Source: Methylococcaceae bacterium UBA4132 (lineage in GTDB: Bacteria > Pseudomonadota > Gammaproteobacteria > Methylococcales > Methylomonadaceae). From it: a stretch of 20,139 nucleotides of DNA. Below the pieces are notes generated by a model that saw nothing but the letters and a program-made list of their open reading frames with translations, was not told the DNA's origin and made no database searches. The stretch is taken from positions 602-20,740 of the forward strand of contig DFWO01000126.1 of NCBI GenBank assembly GCA_002380945.1. The letters are read 5' to 3'. The translations under genes and the position numbers were made by a program. This document shows positions 7,139 through 14,797 of this stretch, piece after piece. Positions within the stretch are counted from its first letter, which is position 1. Each line of letters starts with the position of its first letter.

Positions 7139-8368
7139 ATGAAAACATTATTCATAAAATTCATGGTGTTGCTGAGTCTAGCTCTTTCATTGAATACGCA
7201 AACTGCTAATGCACATGGCGAAAAAGCCTTAGAACCGTTTATCAGAATGCGCACTATTCAATGGTATGACGTGCAATGGTCTACACAAAAATTTGCGGTC
7301 AATGAAGAAATCATCGTTAGCGGTAAATTTCATGTGGCCGAAGATTGGCCCGTCAGTGTGCCAAAACCTGATGCTGCTTTTTTGAACATATCGACACCAG
7401 GACCTGTATTAATTAGAACCGAACGCTATTTGAACGGTAAGCCTTATACCAATTCAGTAGCCTTGCAACCAGGTGGGGATTACAGCTTTAAGATTGTTCT
7501 GAAAGGACGTTTACCAGGACGTTATCATATCCATCCATTTTTTAATTTGAAAGATGCTGGACAGGTAATGGGACCTGGCGTATGGCTTGAAATAGCAGGG
7601 AATGCAGACGATTTTCGCAACGAAGTCAAAACCATTAATGGTGAAGTCATCGATATGGAAACCTATGGACTGAGTAATGGCATATTCTGGCATATCTTTT
7701 GGGGAGCGTTAGCGGCGGGCTGGTTGCTCTGGTGGGTACGGCGACCCTTATTCATTGCCCGTTACCGTATGTTACAAGCAGGTTTGGAAGATGAACTGGT
7801 CACAAAACAGGATAAGCTTATCGGAAAAGTAATCTTGATTGGCGTGCCTTTATTAGTGCTGGGGGCTAACTGGATGACGATAAATCAATATCCCAAAGCT
7901 ATTCCATTGCAAGCCTCGCTCGATCAGATATTACCACTATCAGCGCAAGTCAATGCAGGCGTGGTTGAAGTCGATACCTTAAAAGCTGAATATCGAATAC
8001 CAGAACGAGCCATGACTTTTCTGGTGAAAATCAACAATAAAAGCGATAAGCCCATTCAAATAGGGGAGTTTGCAACCGCCAATGTCCGTTTTCTCAATAA
8101 AGCCGTATCCATGCCGATTTCAGATAATACAGACACAATGATAGCACCAGAAGGTTTGAGTGTGGACAACCCTGCACCAATCGAATCTGGGGAAGAACGG
8201 ACGATGACGATTATCGCCAAAGATGCGTTATGGGAATCTGAAAAATTAGATGGGCTTATCCGCGATTCTGATAGTCGTATCGGTGGTTTGCTAGTTTTTT
8301 ATGATAGCTCAATAGGCGAGCGTTTTATATCCAGTATCACCGCGCCAGTGATTCCTAAATTTAATTAA
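7139..8368 (+). CDS. pxmB: Copper membrane monooxygenase subunit B, PxmB type
   Basis: The periplasmic copper-binding subunit, 409 residues. A signal peptide ends at Ala25, so the mature protein would start with His26-Gly-Glu-Lys, equivalent to His33 of Methylococcus capsulatus PmoB. His130 and His132 in GRYHIHP are the equivalents of His137 and His139, so the CuB site is complete. Gln41 in RMRTIQWYD replaces His48, and His65 keeps His72, so the bis-His site is lost, as in some other family members. Two cupredoxin domains flank two membrane helices (about 183-201 and 228-247), with the second domain ending in PDSR-like DSDSRIGGLLVFYD and APVIPKFN. It follows pxmA by 12 bases with an AAGGAG site, so the two are cotranscribed. 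Confidence 0.92.
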   Translation: MKTLFIKFMVLLSLALSLNTQTANAHGEKALEPFIRMRTIQWYDVQWSTQKFAVNEEIIVSGKFHVAEDWPVSVPKPDAAFLNISTPGPVLIRTERYLNGKPYTNSVALQPGGDYSFKIVLKGRLPGRYHIHPFFNLKDAGQVMGPGVWLEIAGNADDFRNEVKTINGEVIDMETYGLSNGIFWHIFWGALAAGWLLWWVRRPLFIARYRMLQAGLEDELVTKQDKLIGKVILIGVPLLVLGANWMTINQYPKAIPLQASLDQILPLSAQVNAGVVEVDTLKAEYRIPERAMTFLVKINNKSDKPIQIGEFATANVRFLNKAVSMPISDNTDTMIAPEGLSVDNPAPIESGEERTMTIIAKDALWESEKLDGLIRDSDSRIGGLLVFYDSSIGERFISSITAPVIPKFN

Positions 8369-8387
8369 TTCCAAAGAGGATAAGATT

Positions 8388-9161
8388 ATGGCTACAACAT
8401 CTGAGCAATTACCTTCATTGCTAACAAATGACAGCAAAGTACCTTGGTATTTAGAGGATTTACCAAAATATCTTAAAGGCTTTGGGATTCTAACCGTCAT
8501 CTATATCAGTTTGCGTTTGTATCAAGGCGAATTTGCTGTATCGACAGGTTTGGATTCCTCTGAGCCTGCATTTGAAACTTACTGGATGCGACTTTTCAAT
8601 ATTGAATTAGTTGTCATCACCCTTTTTGTTACTGGAATGTGGGGCTATTTATGGGTTTCGCGTGATCGTAATTTGGACAAACTGGCACCAAGGGAAGAAA
8701 TTCGCCGTTATTTTACCCTGACCATGTGGATTAGCATTTACACCTTTGCAGTTTACTGGGCAGGTAGTTACTTCGCTGAGCAGGATAACTCTTGGCATCA
8801 GGTCGCCATTCGAGATACGCCTTTTACAGCAAACCATATCATCGAATTCTATTTTAATTTTCCGCTGTATGTGATTTTAGGTGGCTCGGCTTGGCTATAC
8901 GCTAGAACACGTCTACCGCTCTATGCCAAAGGAATTTCCCTGCCGTTGACGCTAGCGGTTTTTGGGCCGTTTATGATACTGGTTAGTGTAGGCTTTAATG
9001 AATGGGGGCATACCTTCTGGTTTAGAGAAGAATTTTTCGCCGCGCCTATTCACTGGGGATTTGTCATTGGTGTGTGGTTTGCATTAGGTGTTGGGGGTAT
9101 TTTGCTGCAAGGTGTAACGCGATTGATAGAATTACTTGATGAACTTGAAGACAATCCATAA
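8388..9161 (+). CDS. pxmC: Copper membrane monooxygenase subunit C, PxmC type
   Basis: The membrane subunit that carries the conserved copper sites near the membrane, 257 residues with about six helices. The CuC ligands are present as Asp133, His137 and His150 in EQDNSWHQVAIRDTPFTANH, matching Asp156/His160/His173 of M. capsulatus with identical spacing. The CuD ligands are present as Asn204, His208 and His222 (NEWGH...IHWGF), matching Asn227/His231/His245. An intact set argues for a working enzyme. The ATG at 8388 has AAGAGG upstream and lies 19 bases after pxmB. As the last monooxygenase gene it completes the A-B-C order. The MFS gene follows 67 bases later on the same strand. Confidence 0.92.
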   Translation: MATTSEQLPSLLTNDSKVPWYLEDLPKYLKGFGILTVIYISLRLYQGEFAVSTGLDSSEPAFETYWMRLFNIELVVITLFVTGMWGYLWVSRDRNLDKLAPREEIRRYFTLTMWISIYTFAVYWAGSYFAEQDNSWHQVAIRDTPFTANHIIEFYFNFPLYVILGGSAWLYARTRLPLYAKGISLPLTLAVFGPFMILVSVGFNEWGHTFWFREEFFAAPIHWGFVIGVWFALGVGGILLQGVTRLIELLDELEDNP

Positions 9162-9228
9162 TTGTAGATAAGCAGGAGTTGATAACGTTGGTAATGCCAA
9201 GAAAACTATGATCTGAAACATTCATGCC

Positions 9229-10446
9229 ATGATAAGAATTAACAATTTTAAAGTACATTATGCTTGGATTGTACTTGGTGTTACCTTTCTCTGCTTATTC
9301 ATTGCATCCGCCGTCCGCTCTGTTCCTGGTATCATTCTCTTATCCCTAGAGCATGAATTTCATTGGAGTCGCGAAGCAATAACGGGGGCTACATCCGTCA
9401 ATCTGCTACTGTTTGGGCTTGCGGGTCCTTTCTTAGGCAGATTGATGGATATGTATGGCACAAAAGCAATTGCTCTATTAACGCTGACATTGGTGATTTT
9501 AGGTGCGGGTGGCAGCGTTTTTATGAAAGAAATTTGGCAGTTTTATTTGCTTTGGGGAGCCATGGTTGGTCTAGGATCGGGCGGAACTTCAATAGTGATG
9601 GGTTCTGCAATTGTCAACCGCTGGTTTCAAAAGCGACGTGGACTCGCTTTGGGCATTTTGGGTGCCGCTTTTTCGTCGGGGCAGTTAATTTTCACGCCTG
9701 TATTAATGAACCTTAACATTCACGAAGGCTGGCGAGCGGCAACACTATTCATTGTTTTATTGTTAGCTGTCATCATATTGCCGTTGGTCATACTGTTAAT
9801 GGCTAGCGATCCTAGCTCAAAAGGTTTGCGACCTTATGGCGCAAACGGTTTTGATTTAAAGCCAGTTCGTCCCGACCCAAATCCAATGCGAATAGCAATG
9901 GCTAATCCACAATTCTGGTTACTGGCATTCAGTTTCGGTATTTGCGGTTTTACCACGTCGGGTTTATTTCAGACACACTTGATTCCACATGGTATAGAGC
10001 ATGGATTCACAGAAATGACGATGGCAACGTCATTAGGCTTAATGGGGGCTACCGATATGTTAGGCACTATTCTGTCTGGCTGGCTATGTGACCGTTTCGG
10101 TAAACGCAGACCTTTAGCAATGTATTATTTATTTCGTGGCATTTCATTAATACTACTTCCCTACGTTGAATCTACTGGACAACTGATGGCATTTTCCATT
10201 GTTTATGGACTGAATTGGTTATCCACCGTCCCCGCAACCTCTGCACTGACCTCAGATTTATTTGGTAAACAAAATGTTGGGGTCGTCTTTGGATGGATTT
10301 GTTTCGCCCATCAAGCTGGCGCAGCATTAGCCACTTATGGTGCTAGCTATCTTCATGGTTTGGCAGGGAATTACACGTTAGCATTTATGACTTCTGGTTT
10401 ATTTGCAATAGTCGCTACGGGACTTGTACTTAATATTAAGGATTAG
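9229..10446 (+). CDS. MFS transporter, oxalate/formate antiporter-like or monocarboxylate type
   Basis: A 405-residue major facilitator with about 12 membrane helices and no signal peptide. The opening HYAWIVLGVTFLCLF, the helix-4/5 motif GLGSGGTSIVMGSAIVNRWF followed by QKRRGLALGILGAAFSSGQ, and the central LGLMGATDMLGTILSGWLCDRFGKR resemble the oxalate:formate antiporter/monocarboxylate branch, which carries small organic acids. The start ATG at 9229 lacks a clear Shine-Dalgarno sequence. It lies 67 bases after pxmC on the same strand, so it is probably read with pxmABC or from a promoter in the short gap. Its place suggests export or uptake of a small organic acid linked to the monooxygenase, which is inference. 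It is the last gene before the right end of the block. Confidence 0.8.
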   Translation: MIRINNFKVHYAWIVLGVTFLCLFIASAVRSVPGIILLSLEHEFHWSREAITGATSVNLLLFGLAGPFLGRLMDMYGTKAIALLTLTLVILGAGGSVFMKEIWQFYLLWGAMVGLGSGGTSIVMGSAIVNRWFQKRRGLALGILGAAFSSGQLIFTPVLMNLNIHEGWRAATLFIVLLLAVIILPLVILLMASDPSSKGLRPYGANGFDLKPVRPDPNPMRIAMANPQFWLLAFSFGICGFTTSGLFQTHLIPHGIEHGFTEMTMATSLGLMGATDMLGTILSGWLCDRFGKRRPLAMYYLFRGISLILLPYVESTGQLMAFSIVYGLNWLSTVPATSALTSDLFGKQNVGVVFGWICFAHQAGAALATYGASYLHGLAGNYTLAFMTSGLFAIVATGLVLNIKD

Positions 10447-10541
10447 CAACGTAGATATTCTGTGTGCTTTTTCTAAAAATTCAGTAACTGGTATCTACCA
10501 ATAAAAAAATATCAGTAAACATTTCCAATGAAGCAGCTAAC

Positions 10542-10583
10542 TCGTAAGGAGCAATAGGCAATAGCCGTATTGCACCGTATGTG
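10542..10583 (-). repeat. REP-like 42-bp repeat, right copy
   Basis: Matches the reverse complement of 3892-3933 at 37 of 42 positions by eye. It folds on itself through GCAATA (10551-10556) and TATTGC (10568-10573) with an inner GGC/GCC stem and one bulged G. Together with the left copy it forms an inverted pair just inside the two ends of the pxm block. Confidence 0.75.
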
Positions 10584-10597
10584 ATGTCTTATCATTC

Positions 10598-10624
10598 GGC
10601 GTATTATGCTATCGCTAATATGCC
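10598..10624. repeat. Second REP-like hairpin
   Basis: Arms GGCGTATTA (10598-10606) and TAATATGCC (10616-10624) pair with one mismatch around a nine-base loop TGCTATCGC. It belongs to the same general type as the neighbouring unit at 10542-10583, so the two may form a tandem REP pair. Confidence 0.6.
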
Positions 10625-10703
10625 CTACTTTATACCCCACATCAAAAAAACTGGGGGCAGAGTAAAGTTAACTACCCTCCATTATTTTCAATAGTAATAT
10701 CTC

Positions 10704-10769
10704 TCAAAATAAACTTATCTCGTTATAACTAAAGATTGCTAGTTCGGATTTCATTAGCCAGTAGTTCAT
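10704..10769 (-). pseudogene. Remnant of the EVE gene start
   Basis: On the minus strand an ATG overlapping the tsaB stop in ATGA reads MNYWLMKSE, identical to the first nine residues of the intact EVE protein at 3321-3779. It then goes on as LAIFSYNEISLF and stops at 10704. After the identical core the bases still match the intact gene at about 21 of 33 positions, with F and S in register. This looks like a diverged EVE start, not unrelated DNA. It is evidence that an EVE gene once followed tsaB here. Confidence 0.7.
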
Positions 10770-10815
10770 TGCGCTTGCCGCTCCGCTTCTGTTTTTGCCA
10801 CTTTATCACGCAAAT
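10742..10815. repeat. Right copy of duplicated tsaB/EVE junction (att-like)
   Basis: The direct-repeat partner of 3752-3825. The first 29 bases (10742-10770) are identical. The next 45 encode the true C-terminus of TsaB and match the left copy at 32 positions. The right copy keeps tsaB intact while the EVE part soon diverges. The left copy shows the opposite. This reciprocal pattern is what a single crossover inside the shared core between two slightly different tsaB-EVE junctions would leave. Confidence 0.85.
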
Positions 10816-11461
10816 AAACAGGCATAGCCAATTCAACAGGCACGGCTAAACCCTGTTCAAAACCCCGCGCTCCTAACTTAGCAATTAATGCGGCTCTAGG
10901 TAGATTATTGGTTTCATAACTCGCTACGCGTCCCACTAATCGCGCCATCAGCACATCGGCATACACACCCCAGCCTGAACCAATACCAACACCTAAACTA
11001 TCAACAGCGCAATCCACTAAAGAAGCAGGCGTGACGGATTCATTACCAACCAATTCAGCAAAACCTAGCGCGTCACGTTGATACACACCCCAAAAAATTT
11101 CCTCCATTCGCGCATCTATTGCGGTAAAGGCAAGCGAACTGTCACTGCGGTCAAAAAATTCCTGTGCCATAGCAGCTAAGGTTGACACGCACACGACAGG
11201 TAAATCAGCCCCCAACGCAATACCTTGAATTACGCCTGTTGCAATGCGTATGCCTGTAAATGAACCTGGCCCGCAACCAAACGCCAATGCGTCTAACTCG
11301 GTTGGTTTTAATCCAGCCTCGTACATTAATTCATCTATCATCGGCAAAATCAGTTTGGTGTGATGTTTAGGAGCGAGTTCAAAGCGTTCGCTAATAACGC
11401 CGTCTATATATAACGCGGCGGAACACGCCTCAGTTGCCGTTTCTACAGCTAATAATTTCAT
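10766..11461 (-). CDS. tsaB: tRNA threonylcarbamoyladenosine biosynthesis protein TsaB
   Basis: TsaB (YeaZ) partners TsaD and TsaE to place the threonylcarbamoyl group on A37 of tRNAs that read ANN codons. The 231 residues equal the E. coli length. The ASKHA-type opening LLAVETATEACSAALY and the signature LAFGCGPGSFTGIRIATGVIQG (about residues 60-80) are clear, as is LPVVCVSTLAAMAQ. The start ATG at 11461 overlaps the yoaA stop by four bases (ATGA), so translation is coupled. The stop at 10766 overlaps the ATG of an EVE remnant in the same way. The C-terminal 17 residues are duplicated in diverged form at 3781-3825. This gene is the right border of the inserted block and stays intact. Confidence 0.95.
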   Translation of the reverse strand: MKLLAVETATEACSAALYIDGVISERFELAPKHHTKLILPMIDELMYEAGLKPTELDALAFGCGPGSFTGIRIATGVIQGIALGADLPVVCVSTLAAMAQEFFDRSDSSLAFTAIDARMEEIFWGVYQRDALGFAELVGNESVTPASLVDCAVDSLGVGIGSGWGVYADVLMARLVGRVASYETNNLPRAALIAKLGARGFEQGLAVPVELAMPVYLRDKVAKTEAERQAQ

Positions 11462-13377
11462 GCTTGTCTCTCTGATTGGAAAAATGCCTGTACATCGGCA
11501 ATATCGCGGGTGCGGCGCATCGGCGGCACACTGTCTAAAAAAATCTGCCCGTAAGCTTTTTTTAACAAACGGGGATCACACACCATGAGTACGCCGCGAT
11601 CTTCGACATCACGAATCAAGCGTCCAACGCCTTGGCGCAAAGCAATCACAGCGGTGGGGACTTGATAATCCATAAAAGCATTTTTGCCTTGTTGGGTCAT
11701 GGCATTCAAACGGGCTTTTAAAACGGGATGGTAAGGTGAGGCAAACGGTAGTTTATCAATAATCACGCACGATAAGGCTTCACCGCGCACATCCACGCCT
11801 TCCCAAAAACTCGCTGTACCCAATAACACCGCGTTACCCGCTTTTTCAAATTGTTCCAGCAATCGGTTTTTCGACACCGTTCCCTGTACCAACAACGGAT
11901 AATCCAATTTATCTTCCAGCAATTCGGCGGCTTGTTTCAAGGCGCGGTGGCTAGTGAACAAAAAAAACGCCCGTCCGCGACTGGCTTGCAAGACAGGCAC
12001 GGCAAAATCTACGAGGCGGGGAATACAATCAAAATCATTGGGTTGTGGCAAATTTTTTGGATGATAAAACAAGGCTTGTTTGGCAAAATCAAACGGGCTT
12101 TCCCAGCTTTCGCTGAGTGCATTACTTAGCCCTAAATTATCGGAAAAATGCTCAAAACGATTGGCAACGCTGAGTGTGGCAGAGGTAAAAATCCACGTTG
12201 CTGAATGCTGCTGCATAAAGCCCTGAAATTCACTGGCGATATTCAGCGGTGTGCGATTAAACGTGAAGGTTCTTTTGTGGGTTTCATACCAGCGTATCCA
12301 TTTATTATCGGCTGGCGTAAGCATTAATTCTAATTGCTGAATTAACTCATCACTGCGTTTATGACAGGCTTCCAAGCCTTTACTTTTAACCGAGGCTATT
12401 TTTAACTGCTCAGTCAGGTGTTGTAACTGCGCTTGCACGGCTGATAATGCTGCCATTGCCTTGGCATTGGTTTCAATTTCTTGCCAATCGCCGCGCTTTT
12501 GTTCCACGCCTAAGGCTAGCCGTAAATCCTTTACTTCATGCTCTAAAGTCTCAGCGGCACTACGCAAAGCAGGAATATCGGTGGCATCTTTAAAATATTC
12601 CATTAAGGCATCTTCGGCTAAATCACTGAGTTGCTTTGCGCCTACCGTTACACCTAAAAAATTACTCGCGGTTTCTGCCAATTGATGGGCTTCATCAATA
12701 ATGACCACCTCAGCATTAGGGAGCAATTCGCCAAAACCACCATCACGCAATGACCAATCGGCACATAATACATGATGATTCACTACCAAAATATCCGCTT
12801 CTTTGGCTTTTTTCCGCGCTTGTACTAAAAAACAAGTGTCGTAATCCTCACAATCTGAGCCTAAACAATTGTCCAGCGTAGAGGTCGCGTGATACCACGC
12901 AGGATCAGTGTCAGCAACGGTCGCTACTTCAGCAATATCGCCTGTCAGCGTGCGTTTTGCCCAAGTGCTAATTTTCGCTAACGCTTTCGCATCTGCCTGA
13001 CTAAAGCCGATATGTGAAGTGAGCGAATTAGCCAAGCGATAAGTGCATAAATAATTAGCGCGTCCTTTTAACAGCGTAGCCACAAACGGATGATTGATGG
13101 CACGGCGAATTAATGGTAAGTCTTTATTAAACAACTGGTCTTGTAGATTTTTCGTGCCTGTCGAGATAATAACTTTTTTGCCTGACAAAATTGCTGGTAC
13201 TAAATAGGCAAAGGTTTTGCCTGTGCCTGTGCCTGCTTCGGCGATTAAATGTTGTTGCTTATCTATCGCACGGGCAATCGCTTCAGCCATTTCTAGTTGC
13301 GCCGCTCGCGGTTGATAACCTTTGATGATTTTTGCTAACGCGCCATTGGGTTTAAAAAATGAAGTTAATGCTGTCAA
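11458..13377 (-). CDS. yoaA: DinG/YoaA-family ATP-dependent DNA helicase
   Basis: A superfamily 2, XPD-like iron-sulfur helicase of 639 residues, close to the length of E. coli YoaA, which aids DNA damage tolerance. Walker A is EAGTGTGKT (47-55), and Walker B/DEAH is IIDEAH (226-231). Four cysteines (Cys111, Cys171, Cys176, Cys182) have the position and spacing of the Fe-S cluster ligands. The C-terminal helicase motif is VIALRQGVGRLIRD. The start is an unusual TTG at 13377, since a stop lies six codons upstream with no ATG or GTG between, and the next residues fit the family. Pairing with tsaB is the same as yoaA-tsaB in E. coli. Expression from a promoter near 13400 is likely. Confidence 0.9.
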   Translation of the reverse strand: MTALTSFFKPNGALAKIIKGYQPRAAQLEMAEAIARAIDKQQHLIAEAGTGTGKTFAYLVPAILSGKKVIISTGTKNLQDQLFNKDLPLIRRAINHPFVATLLKGRANYLCTYRLANSLTSHIGFSQADAKALAKISTWAKRTLTGDIAEVATVADTDPAWYHATSTLDNCLGSDCEDYDTCFLVQARKKAKEADILVVNHHVLCADWSLRDGGFGELLPNAEVVIIDEAHQLAETASNFLGVTVGAKQLSDLAEDALMEYFKDATDIPALRSAAETLEHEVKDLRLALGVEQKRGDWQEIETNAKAMAALSAVQAQLQHLTEQLKIASVKSKGLEACHKRSDELIQQLELMLTPADNKWIRWYETHKRTFTFNRTPLNIASEFQGFMQQHSATWIFTSATLSVANRFEHFSDNLGLSNALSESWESPFDFAKQALFYHPKNLPQPNDFDCIPRLVDFAVPVLQASRGRAFFLFTSHRALKQAAELLEDKLDYPLLVQGTVSKNRLLEQFEKAGNAVLLGTASFWEGVDVRGEALSCVIIDKLPFASPYHPVLKARLNAMTQQGKNAFMDYQVPTAVIALRQGVGRLIRDVEDRGVLMVCDPRLLKKAYGQIFLDSVPPMRRTRDIADVQAFFQSERQA

Positions 13378-13429
13378 TGCAGTGTTGCCGTACTAAAAGA
13401 ATAAAGCGTGCATAGTAGGGTAGTGGCAG

Positions 13430-13489
13430 TTGGAGTTCAATAGCTAAAGCTATTGATACAAAAACAGCTAAAGCTGTTTTACTCCGCGT
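13430..13489. repeat. Paired-hairpin repeat, left copy (inverted at 15421-15477)
   Basis: Two palindromes in a row: CAATAGCT/AGCTATTG (13438-13455) and AAAACAGCT/AGCTGTTTT (13461-13480), framed by TTGGAG and ACTCCGCG. The reverse complement of 15421-15477 has the same order with small changes and a short gap. The pair brackets tolC-tetR. The T run after the second stem could also end transcription of tolC or shield yoaA. Confidence 0.8.
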
Positions 13490-13507
13490 GATGACGCAAT
13501 AAATTTA

Positions 13508-14797
13508 TTACAAACCCCCCACCGCATGGCGTAAGCGTAACCGCGCCAGTGCCATATCATAATGCGCGTTGTTTAAATTATCGTGGCTGGTTAGACGGGC
13601 ATTTTCAGCAGCGAGAACTTCGGTGTGTATACTCAAGCCTTGTTGATAACGGTCGGTGGCAACTTTAAGATTTTCATCGGCAAGCGCGATGGTTTTTTCA
13701 GCGGTGGCTAAACGTTTTTTGGTCTCTTCGATGGCTAACCATGCTTGACGTACTTGCAGTGCCATCTGGCTGGTTAGATCATCACGCTGTTCTTTGAGAG
13801 CGATTGCTTGACTCTTTAACGCGTCGGTTTTGTGTCCTGTACTACCATCAAATAGTTTCCAGTCCATGTTGACACCTGCCATCCATAAACCTTCGTGGGC
13901 TTGATAGCGGTTTTGTTGATATTGATAACCGCCATTGACATTAACTTGCGGCAGACGAGTAGCATTAACGCTTGCCGCTTGTTGTTCCAGTGCGTCAATT
14001 TGCGCATTTAATACCGTCAATTCGGGGCGTTGTTTAATGGCATTATTGGTTAATTCGTCCAATTTGCCAGCAGGTTGTTCGGGCAAATGTTCATCCAAAC
14101 TGACTTCGCTGGTTAAACTACGATTTAGGAGCTGATTGTATAAGGCTTTAGCATTGTCAAGCTGGAGATTAACTTTAACTTGTTGCTGTTCGGCATTGGC
14201 AAGCTCAACCGTGGCGGCTAAAACATCATTACTAGCGACAATACCTTGGTCATAGCGATCCAGTACATCTTTACTGTCAGCGCGTAAACTCTCGACATGA
14301 CTTTGTGCCACGCTCACCGCGCTTTTTGCTCGCAACACAGCAATATAGGCTTCTGCCACCTGCATTTTAAGATTCAGTTCACTGCTCGCTTCTTGTTGCT
14401 TTGCCGCTTCTACATTGGCTTCGGCGGAACTAATCGCATGGTCAATACGACCGCTGGTATAAACAGGTACGCTAACTATCGCTTGGGCTTTGGCACTTCC
14501 CGCTTGAGCAGTGGGAAATTGTGCGGTGTCGCCGCCGCTGATATTGGCGATAGCGGTCGGTGATTGGTTGTATTGCGTGTAGCCTGTGCTGACATTCAGT
14601 TCGGGTAAACGTTGCCCTTGGGCTGATTGCAGTTGTTGTTCTGATGCTGAGGTATTTGATTGGGCGGCTTTAATCTGGTGATTGTGTTCCAATGCGGTTG
14701 TCCACGCCGCAGCTAACGTTTCGGCAGCAATGACAGGCGAGCTAACTGTCATTATTACGCCTAATGCGGCAGCTAAATAATCAGGATTGCGCGGCAT
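13508..14797 (-). CDS. TolC-family outer-membrane efflux protein
   Basis: The outer-membrane channel of a tripartite efflux pump, 429 residues. An N-terminal signal peptide (about residues 1-24, ending VIAAE) is followed by two related outer-membrane-efflux (OEP) halves rich in heptad-type helices. These include TTALEHNHQIKAAQ, AEAYIAVLRAKSAVSVAQ and LARLRLRHAVGG, and YQQGLSIHTEVLAAEN repeats the YDQGIVASNDVLAATV motif of the first half. The start at 14797 overlaps the end of tetR by 17 bases, so the two genes form one unit. The divergent emrA-emrB pair gives the inner-membrane parts, which makes a complete pump in one locus. It is convergent with nothing; yoaA lies further downstream on the same strand behind a hairpin repeat. 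Confidence 0.88.
   Translation of the reverse strand: MPRNPDYLAAALGVIMTVSSPVIAAETLAAAWTTALEHNHQIKAAQSNTSASEQQLQSAQGQRLPELNVSTGYTQYNQSPTAIANISGGDTAQFPTAQAGSAKAQAIVSVPVYTSGRIDHAISSAEANVEAAKQQEASSELNLKMQVAEAYIAVLRAKSAVSVAQSHVESLRADSKDVLDRYDQGIVASNDVLAATVELANAEQQQVKVNLQLDNAKALYNQLLNRSLTSEVSLDEHLPEQPAGKLDELTNNAIKQRPELTVLNAQIDALEQQAASVNATRLPQVNVNGGYQYQQNRYQAHEGLWMAGVNMDWKLFDGSTGHKTDALKSQAIALKEQRDDLTSQMALQVRQAWLAIEETKKRLATAEKTIALADENLKVATDRYQQGLSIHTEVLAAENARLTSHDNLNNAHYDMALARLRLRHAVGGL

Larger units (their letters stand above)
10447..10765. other. Gene-free stretch at right end of the island
   Basis: This 319-base stretch holds two palindromic repeats (10542-10583 and 10598-10624), a sequence CTGGGGGCAGAGTAAAGTTA at 10651-10670 resembling the GGGGTCAGAGTAAAA ends linked to REP-associated transposases (from memory), and the broken start of an EVE gene (10704-10769). 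No terminator with a T run was found after the MFS gene. Confidence 0.6.

Noticed and set aside
9363..9716. 117-codon ORF inside the MFS gene, same strand, other frame
   Set aside because: It is fully contained in a well supported transporter gene and has no family resemblance.
3781..10741. Integrase or transposase inside the pxm block
   Set aside because: All of the block's coding space is filled by the six genes described; no recombinase motif was seen, so the mode of entry is left open.
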